This document shows, piece by piece, positions 58,690 to 64,000 of a stretch of 64,000 nt of DNA; within the stretch, counting starts at the first letter, position 1, and each line of letters starts with the position of its first letter. The translations under genes were made by a program, and so were the position numbers. Under the pieces are notes generated by a model. It worked only from the letters and a program-made list of their open reading frames with translations. It did no database searches and had not been told where the DNA came from. This DNA is from Capnocytophaga granulosa ATCC 51502 (GTDB lineage: Bacteria > Bacteroidota > Bacteroidia > Flavobacteriales > Flavobacteriaceae), in the NCBI RefSeq assembly GCF_000411115.1, contig NZ_KE150255.1, positions 1 to 64,000 on the forward strand, given 5' to 3'.

Positions 58690-59283
58690 ATGAATTTTTT
58701 ATCCATTGCACAAAATCGCTATACCACTAAAATGTATAACGGGAAGCGTATCCCTGAAGATACCCTTAACCAACTCAAGGAAATCCTCCGCCTATCACCT
58801 TCCTCCATTAACAGCCAACCTTGGCAGTTTGTTTTCGTGGGTAATGAGCGTAAGAATGAGGTTTTTGCGCCTCTTTCCTTGATAAATCAGGAGCGTGTGA
58901 AACTCGCCAGCCATATTGTCATCTTTAGAGTGTTAGACAGTGTTGCCCGTTTCGAACAAGAAGCACCCTCTTATATCTCAGAAGGCGGCTTTGCTTTCTA
59001 TAAGCAGTATATCAAAAGCCAAGGCGATGCTCATGTGGAGGCTTGGATGGGACACCAAGTATATGTGGCCTTGGGCTACTTCCTCTCCGCTTGTGCCTCT
59101 ATGGGAATCGACTCTACTCCTATGGAGGGCATCCTTCCTGCCGAGTACGACAAGCACCTACCCAAGGACGGCTATCGCACCCTCTTTGCTGTGGCTATTG
59201 GCTACCGTGACCCCGATGACGCCAACCAACCCGACCATACTGCTAAAAAGAGAAAAACAGATGTAGTGAAAAGTGAAGAATGA
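58690..59283 (+). CDS. FMN-dependent nitroreductase family protein
   Basis: This 197-residue NfsB-like protein has RYTTKMYNGKRIPEDTL at the start (FMN-phosphate binding), LRLSPSSINSQPWQFVFVGN, YVALGYFLSACASMGIDSTP and a C-terminal AVAIGYRDPDD. These enzymes use NAD(P)H to reduce nitro compounds or quinones. The last residues DVVKSEE come from GTGAAAA/GTGAAGA heptads of the array that follows. It has its own promoter. Confidence 0.9.
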   Translation: MNFLSIAQNRYTTKMYNGKRIPEDTLNQLKEILRLSPSSINSQPWQFVFVGNERKNEVFAPLSLINQERVKLASHIVIFRVLDSVARFEQEAPSYISEGGFAFYKQYIKSQGDAHVEAWMGHQVYVALGYFLSACASMGIDSTPMEGILPAEYDKHLPKDGYRTLFAVAIGYRDPDDANQPDHTAKKRKTDVVKSEE

Positions 59284-59335
59284 AAAGTGAAGAGTGAATA
59301 GAGTTTTTCTCTATTCACTTTTCACTATTCACTTA
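59268..59335. repeat. Heptad array with inverted arms overlapping the nitroreductase end
   Basis: GTGAAAA, GTGAAGA, ATGAAAA, GTGAAGA, GTGAATA on the left; the inverse on the right. The first two units are the nitroreductase C-terminal codons. Confidence 0.8.
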
Positions 59336-59342
59336 TTTTTTG

Positions 59343-59351
59343 TATTTTTGC
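59343..59351 (+). promoter_or_regulatory. Promoter -7 element for ABC-F and dnaX
   Basis: TATTTTTGC, 26 nt before the ATG at 59377. Confidence 0.7.
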
Positions 59352-59376
59352 CCCCTCTCTTATACATCATACAACT

Positions 59377-61269
59377 ATGCTGAATGTTAGTGGCTTATCC
59401 ATTTCTTTCCAAGGGGAAACCCTCTTCTCCGATGTGGCTTTTATGCTCGTCGGCGGCGATCGCGTGGGGATTATTGGCAAAAATGGCGCTGGAAAATCCA
59501 CTTTGCTCAAGATGCTCTCAGGGGAATTACCTCCCGATACGGGTACTATTGCCCTGGAGCGAAACGCAAAGATTGGTTACCTAAAACAAGATATCGACTT
59601 TGTTGCAGGCCGTACAGTGCTTGAGGAGGCTTATCAGGCCTTCACTACGCTTATGCGCCTTGAAGAGGAATTGGATAGCATCCACCATGAGATAGCAACT
59701 CGCACCGATTACGAAAGTGAGAGCTATAACGACCTACTTATCCGCTTGCACGATGTGACCCATGAGTACGAAATTCATGGAGGCTATACTTATAAAGGTG
59801 ACACCGAGCGCATCCTCTCTGGACTGGGCTTCTCGCAGGAGGACTTCTCTCGCCTGACCGATAGCTTCTCAGGGGGCTGGCGTATGCGTATAGAGTTGGC
59901 CAAGCTCCTCTTGGAAAAGAATGACATTCTCCTTTTGGACGAGCCGACCAACCACCTCGATATTGAATCTATCATCTGGTTCGAGGGCTTCCTCAAGTCC
60001 TTCCCTGGCGCCGTGGTGATTATCTCGCATGACAAAATGTTCTTGGACAATGTCACCAACCGTACCATTGAGATTGTCGCTGGTCGTATCTACGACTATC
60101 CCAAGCCGTATTCGGCTTTCTTGGAGCTACGTAAGGAAATGATTACCCAGCAGCTCGCCGCTCAGAAGAATCAGGAGAAGATGATCCAGCAAACGGAGAA
60201 ACTCATCGATAAGTTTCGTGCCAAGGCTTCCAAAGCCTCTATGGCACAGTCTTTGATAAAGAAATTAGACCGTATTGAGCGCATTGAGGTCGATGAGCAG
60301 GAAACAGCGGTTATGTCCGTTCGCTTCCCCCTCTCTCAACAACCTGGCAAAGTGGTTTTGGAGATTGACCATGTCAGCAAGAGTTATGATGACAAGCTGA
60401 TACTCAAGGACGTAAGTCTACTGGTAGAACGTGGCTCCAAGATAGCTTTCGTCGGACAAAACGGACAGGGGAAAACAACCTTGGCCAAGATGATTATAGG
60501 AGAGATTCCCTATGAGGGTTCTATCCGCTTGGGGCACAATGTAGAAATAGGCTACTTCGCTCAAAACCAAGCCCATTACTTGGACGGCGAACTCACCCTC
60601 TTGGATACCATGCTCAATGCAGCCAATGACTCCAACCGTATCAAAGTACGTGATATACTCGGTGCTTTCCTCTTCCGTGGCGATGAGGTAGAAAAGAAAG
60701 TAAAAGTACTCTCAGGGGGCGAACGCAATCGCTTGGCTTTGGCCAAAATGCTCCTCTCCTCCTTTAACGTACTGGTGATGGACGAGCCTACCAACCACCT
60801 GGACATCGCCTCCAAGAACGTTCTCAAGCAGGCACTCCAGCGCTTCGAAGGAACACTCATCATCGTATCCCACGACCGTGACTTCCTCACTGGCCTTACC
60901 GACAAGGTCTATGAGTTCAAGAACCATACAATCAAGGAGTATCTCGGCGATATTGATTTCTATTTGGAACAAAGAGCCGTCTCCTCCTTCCGAGAGATAG
61001 AAAAGGGTGAAGAGGTCAAAAAAGAGGTAGTAGTAGAAAAGGAAAAGACCCTTTCCTATGAAGAACAAAAAGAGCGTAAGAAGCTCACTAACCAGCTCAG
61101 CAAAGTAGAGCGACAAATTGCTGACCTTGAAACCGAGATCGCCCAAATGGACAAACAAATACAAGCCAACCCCTCCCCCGCTCTTATGGAGCAGTACGGC
61201 CAGAAAAAAAACCAGCTAGATGCCCTTATGGAGGAATGGGAGAAAATTTCATTAATCATTAACAATTGA
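59377..61269 (+). CDS. ABC-F family ATPase
   Basis: This 630-residue soluble protein has two ABC domains and no membrane part. The first has Walker A GKNGAGKST, signature SFSGGWRMR and Walker B LLLDEPTNHLD; the second has GQNGQGKTT, VLSGGERNR and VMDEPTNHLD. The linker between is helical (QTEKLIDKFRAKASKASMAQ), and the C-terminus is a coiled coil (EEQKERKKLTNQLSKVERQI). ABC-F proteins act on the ribosome (Uup/EttA-type) or protect it from antibiotics; the linker length suggests the Uup-like class. Its stop overlaps the dnaX start by 4 nt. Confidence 0.94.
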   Translation: MLNVSGLSISFQGETLFSDVAFMLVGGDRVGIIGKNGAGKSTLLKMLSGELPPDTGTIALERNAKIGYLKQDIDFVAGRTVLEEAYQAFTTLMRLEEELDSIHHEIATRTDYESESYNDLLIRLHDVTHEYEIHGGYTYKGDTERILSGLGFSQEDFSRLTDSFSGGWRMRIELAKLLLEKNDILLLDEPTNHLDIESIIWFEGFLKSFPGAVVIISHDKMFLDNVTNRTIEIVAGRIYDYPKPYSAFLELRKEMITQQLAAQKNQEKMIQQTEKLIDKFRAKASKASMAQSLIKKLDRIERIEVDEQETAVMSVRFPLSQQPGKVVLEIDHVSKSYDDKLILKDVSLLVERGSKIAFVGQNGQGKTTLAKMIIGEIPYEGSIRLGHNVEIGYFAQNQAHYLDGELTLLDTMLNAANDSNRIKVRDILGAFLFRGDEVEKKVKVLSGGERNRLALAKMLLSSFNVLVMDEPTNHLDIASKNVLKQALQRFEGTLIIVSHDRDFLTGLTDKVYEFKNHTIKEYLGDIDFYLEQRAVSSFREIEKGEEVKKEVVVEKEKTLSYEEQKERKKLTNQLSKVERQIADLETEIAQMDKQIQANPSPALMEQYGQKKNQLDALMEEWEKISLIINN

Positions 61270-62929
61270 ATTTCATCGTTTCCGCCCGCAAATACCGCCC
61301 ACAGACCTTCCGTGATGTTGTGGGACAAAAGGCTATCACCGATACCCTGGAGAATGCCATTGCCAATGACCACCTCGCACAGGCCTTACTCTTTACTGGC
61401 CCTCGTGGGGTAGGTAAGACCACTTGCGCCCGTATTCTAGCCAAGAAAATCAATGAGAAAACCACCCCTACCGAAGGGGATAATGACTTTGCTTTCAATA
61501 TCTTTGAGCTGGACGCGGCTTCTAACAACAGTGTGGAGGGCATCCGCTCCCTCATCGAGCAAGTGCGTATCCCTCCCCAAGTAGGTAAGTATAAGGTATA
61601 TATCATTGACGAGGTGCACATGCTCTCCAATGCGGCCTTCAACGCCTTCCTCAAGACGCTGGAGGAACCACCCGCTCATGCCATTTTTATCTTGGCCACC
61701 ACCGAGAAACATAAGGTGATTCCTACCATTCTTTCTCGCTGTCAGATCTTTGACTTCAAGCGCATCACCATTAGTGATGCCCGCGAGTACCTCAAGTATA
61801 TCGCTGGCGAACAAGGCCTCAAGGCCGAGGACGAAGCCCTACAGATCATCGCCCAAAAAGCCGACGGCGCCATGCGCGACGCCCTCTCTATCTTTGACCG
61901 CGTGGTGAGCTTCTGCGGAGATACCATTACCCGACAAGCCGTATCCGAGATTCTCAACGTCTTGGACTACGATACTTATTTCAAAATTACCGACCTGATT
62001 GTCGCCAACAATATCCCACAACTCTTGGTAGAGTTCAACAGCATTCTTGCACATGGCTTTGACGGACAACACTTTATATCTGGCCTAGCAGGACACTTCC
62101 GCGACCTGATGGTTTGTAAGAACAACAAGACCATCGCCCTTATGGAAGTGGGTGAGGAAACCCAAAAGAAGTACGCCGAACAAACGGCCAAGTGCGATTT
62201 TCCTTTCTTGGTACGCGCCTTGGAGATTGCCTCCGACTGCGACCTTAAGTATAAGACAAGTCGCACCCCGCGCCTCTTGGTTGAGCTCGCCCTTATGCAA
62301 TTAGCCTCATTGACCTTTGAAGGGGATAAAAAAAAAATGATGGATATATAATCCCTGTCTGTGTTTTCCACAAGGACACCCCTAAGGAAAACAAGACAGA
62401 AGCTACTCAACCTCAACAAGTTACCACTACCACAGTCACACCCACCCCTGTAACCACTCCGCCTGCCCATAGTGTTTCGGCCACTTCCCTTAAGAGTATC
62501 CAGCTCAAGCGCGAAGCTGCCAAGGTGCGCGATGACCACAACCTATCCTCCCAAGACCTCCCTGCCGAGAACTATACCAAGGAGGATTTCGATCGTGTAT
62601 GGCAGAACATGCTCACCATCTTGGACAAGCGGGGCGAACACCTACTCATTAGCTATTTAGGCAAGACCACTCCTGCTATTGATAAGGACATCATTCACAT
62701 AGAAGTCAGCAGCAACATAGCCGATATAGACATCCGCTCTCACCAGCAGCGCCTGCTCACCTATATTCACAAGCAGCTCAAGAACCACCATATCACCATG
62801 GAGATCACCCTCAACCGAGCCGCCGCTGTCGCTGCCACTCCCTACACCCTCGAAGAGAAGTACAACGCCCTCAAGGAGCAAAACCCTTTCCTCGAGACCT
62901 TCGTCCAAGAATTAGGACTACAATTCTAA
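61266..62929 (+). CDS. dnaX: DNA polymerase III gamma/tau subunit (split by a recoding site)
   Basis: Clamp-loader ATPase. The zero frame (61266-62351, TTG start overlapping the ABC-F stop) gives 361 residues, a gamma-like form. It has Walker A GPRGVGKTT, IIDEVHMLSNAAFNAFLKTL, the SRC motif (TILSRCQIFDF) and the last block RTPRLLVELALMQLASLTFE. It then ends with KKKMMDI after ten A residues. The remaining tau part continues in the -1 frame from the same A-run: IIPVCVFHKDTPKENKTEAT, a Pro/Thr linker, then VWQNMLTILDKRGEHLLISY and EKYNALKEQNPFLETFVQEL up to 62929. The -1 product has about 554 residues. See the findings for the frameshift evidence. Confidence 0.9.
62328..62399 (+). promoter_or_regulatory. 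Recoding site in dnaX: A10 run and downstream hairpin
   Basis: A10 lies at 62328-62337 inside codons AAA AAA AAA ATG. Seventeen nt later CTGTCTGTGTTTTCC (62355-62369) pairs with 62386-62399 over 14 bp, leaving one bulged G and a 16-nt loop. The zero-frame stop is at 62349-62351, before the hairpin. Confidence 0.75.
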
Positions 62930-62936
62930 AGAGCGA

Positions 62937-62966
62937 ATAACGAATAGTGAAGAGTGAAAAGCATTC
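62937..62966 (+). repeat. Short heptad array after dnaX
   Basis: GTGAAGA and GTGAAAA units with a nearby inverse. The gap after dnaX also holds a GAGCT/AGCTC palindrome and the word GCCCCTACAA, the complement of TTGTAGGGGC at 28716. Confidence 0.6.
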
Positions 62967-63119
62967 TTCACTATTCCTCCGTTGGCGAGAGCTTGCAGCT
63001 CGTGCCCCTACAACTACTGACTACTTATCAACAATTCTCTGTTGAAAAAATAACTCTTTTGTTTATAAGCCTTTAGCACCTTGTCTCTTTTTTCTCTTGG
63101 AAAACCTTATCAAATACCC

Positions 63120-63128
63120 TAACTTTGC
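63120..63128 (+). promoter_or_regulatory. Promoter -7 element for the L7/L12-like protein
   Basis: TAACTTTGC, 16 nt before the ATG. Confidence 0.65.
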
Positions 63129-63143
63129 ACATAATTTTTCACT

Positions 63144-63725
63144 ATGACACAAACCGATATTGACCAAATCCACTCCCTCGTCCATGAGGGCAACAAGCTC
63201 GCCGCAGTAAAGCTCCTGAAGGACACCACTCATATAGGTCTCAAAGAAGCCAAGGACATCATTGATGACTTTTTCTTAGGCAAGCTAACCGACCTTGAAG
63301 CTGCTGTCGCTCAGGCCAAAACCCGCTATAGCGACACTTATGAGAGCATCAGTGCCTCCTCTGACCCCGACGGCTCCAATGTACATTTCTTTTACCAAAA
63401 AGGCAATCACAGGGAAGAGGTTACCCCAGGTCACCCTATGTGGGAGCGCGTCAGAAACCAATATACCTGCGTTTGGGAAAATGCACCCGAAGAGGTCAAA
63501 AAGGTACGTGAGGCTTTCCGTAAGGCCGTTTTGGAGATGGAAGCCAAAGCAGGTTACACCCCTAAGAAAAACGCACAAACCACCAACAGAAAAGAACAAG
63601 CCTCCAGCGACAAAAGAGATACGCTGTTTATCAAAAAAAGTCCCTTTGACTTTCTCAAATGGTATTTCTATCTCTTTATCGCTGCTGCTATAGTCTATAT
63701 GATATATTTATTTATCAATCACTAA
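63144..63725 (+). CDS. L7/L12 C-terminal-domain-like protein with a membrane tail
   Basis: Residues 12-45 of this 193-residue protein (VHEGNKLAAVKLLKDTTHIG, LKEAKDIIDDFF) resemble the ribosomal L7/L12 C-terminal domain, which binds elongation factors. The middle is a charged helical part (HPMWERVRNQYTCVWENAPE), followed by a low-complexity Lys-rich linker. A single C-terminal TM helix (about 170-190, WYFYLFIAAAIVYMIYLFI) anchors it. L7/L12-like tail-anchored proteins of this kind are seen in Bacteroidota and others, but the function is unknown. A heptad array lies after it, before nrdB. Confidence 0.7.
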   Translation: MTQTDIDQIHSLVHEGNKLAAVKLLKDTTHIGLKEAKDIIDDFFLGKLTDLEAAVAQAKTRYSDTYESISASSDPDGSNVHFFYQKGNHREEVTPGHPMWERVRNQYTCVWENAPEEVKKVREAFRKAVLEMEAKAGYTPKKNAQTTNRKEQASSDKRDTLFIKKSPFDFLKWYFYLFIAAAIVYMIYLFINH

Positions 63726-63790
63726 TCATTGATCATTGGTCACTAGTCATTAGTCACTAGTCATTGGTCATTGGTCATTAATCATTAAAA
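63722..63790. repeat. Heptad array (TTGGTCACTAGTCA type)
   Basis: Units such as ATTGGTC, ACTAGTC and ATTAGTC fill the 68-bp gap between the L7/L12-like gene and nrdB. Confidence 0.7.
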
Positions 63791-63793
63791 AAC

Positions 63794-64000
63794 ATGGGAA
63801 TATTTGACAAAAGGGAAAATTACAAACCCTTTGAGTATCCAGAAGTCATGAAATTCGTGGATATGATGCACCAAACATTCTGGGTGCACTCCGAAGTAGA
63901 ATTTACCGCTGACATACAGGACTTTAAGTCCAACCTCAGTTTGGTAGAAAAAGAAGCCGTTAAGCGCGCCCTCTTGGGGATTGCCCAAGTGGAAGTTGCA
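63794..64000 (+). CDS. nrdB: Ribonucleotide reductase small subunit, 5' part
   Basis: The first 69 residues of class Ia ribonucleotide reductase beta (MGIFDKRENYKPFEYPEVMK, then HQTFWVHSEVEFTADIQDF and EKEAVKRALLGIAQVEVA) run to the window edge. The diiron ligands and radical Tyr lie beyond it. The Phe-Trp-Val-His-Ser-Glu block is typical of RNR2. It is probably followed by nrdA. Confidence 0.9.
   Translation, partial: MGIFDKRENYKPFEYPEVMKFVDMMHQTFWVHSEVEFTADIQDFKSNLSLVEKEAVKRALLGIAQVEVA

Noticed and set aside
62328..62337. dnaX treated as a simple pseudogene
   Set aside because: Both halves are intact and well conserved in style, the shift is at a slippery A-run and a strong hairpin follows, so recoding is more likely than decay, although sequencing error remains possible.
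4815..64000. Prophage, integrative element or intact insertion sequence
   Set aside because: No transposase, integrase, phage structural or conjugation gene was seen; only small repeat elements and one PAAR-like relic are present.

Overview
The window looks like chromosome of a Flavobacteriia member of the Bacteroidota, most likely a Capnocytophaga-type organism (genus is inference). The signs are: promoters of the TAnnTTTGC type before many genes and no Shine-Dalgarno dependence; a SusC/SusD outer-membrane import operon; the type IX secretion/gliding protein PorT(SprT) next to ubiE/menG; a DUF3467 gene after rpoC; a Bacteroidota-type 309-residue NusB; lipoproteins with acidic residues after the lipobox Cys; and a very large Ig-like cell-surface protein.

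Layout. 1-4206: incomplete giant adhesin (minus). 4505-11990 (minus): DUF3467, rpoC (without rpoB beside it), a barstar-like protein, an acyl-CoA carboxylase subunit and a DUF2271 protein. 12110-14322 (plus): a PIN toxin-antitoxin pair, then ahpC, a thioredoxin and a small DUF6952-like protein. 14371-16313 (minus): folP and a CapA-like phosphoesterase. 16433-22340 (plus): peptide transporter, tpiA, nusB, DUF1573 lipoprotein, yajC, queE and a spermidine-synthase-like protein. 22337-23496: a decayed PAAR-like (DUF4280) fragment, an inverted-repeat-bounded element and an orphan exported protein. 23620-28679 (plus): gamma-glutamyltransferase, then a TonB-dependent receptor behind an attenuator-like leader RNA. 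28886-34995: a Pro/Thr-rich protein, small membrane proteins, a CarboxypepD_reg protein, recA and ppa, a hemerythrin/PAS protein and a polyprenyl synthase. 35063-39911: rplY and prs, tRNA-Leu(CAA), gltS, maf, and an ExbB/TolQ-DUF2149 pair. 40054-47230 (minus): SusC-SusD-zinc metallohydrolase-DUF4302 import operon. 47729-49232: MlaE/MlaF. 49321-58482 (minus): gcvH, three unknown membrane proteins, dld, dsbD, porT, ubiE/menG and a DUF5723 outer-membrane protein. 58690-64000 (plus): nitroreductase, ABC-F, dnaX, an L7/L12-like membrane protein and the start of nrdB.

Three observations stand out. (1) dnaX is split at a run of ten A residues and continues in the -1 frame, with a 14-bp hairpin downstream; this is a classic tau/gamma recoding layout. 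(2) Many intergenic gaps are filled by arrays built from degenerate 7-nt units (mostly of the form nTnAnnA). They are often arranged as inverted arms and sometimes run into the ends of genes; the cleanest is 15 consecutive heptads at 20155-20259. (3) The 25734 TonB receptor is preceded by a consensus promoter, a long hairpin and an intrinsic terminator that have mutually exclusive pairings, which suggests transcription attenuation or a riboswitch. The rest of the window is mostly ordinary housekeeping content with no CRISPR array, prophage or intact insertion sequence.
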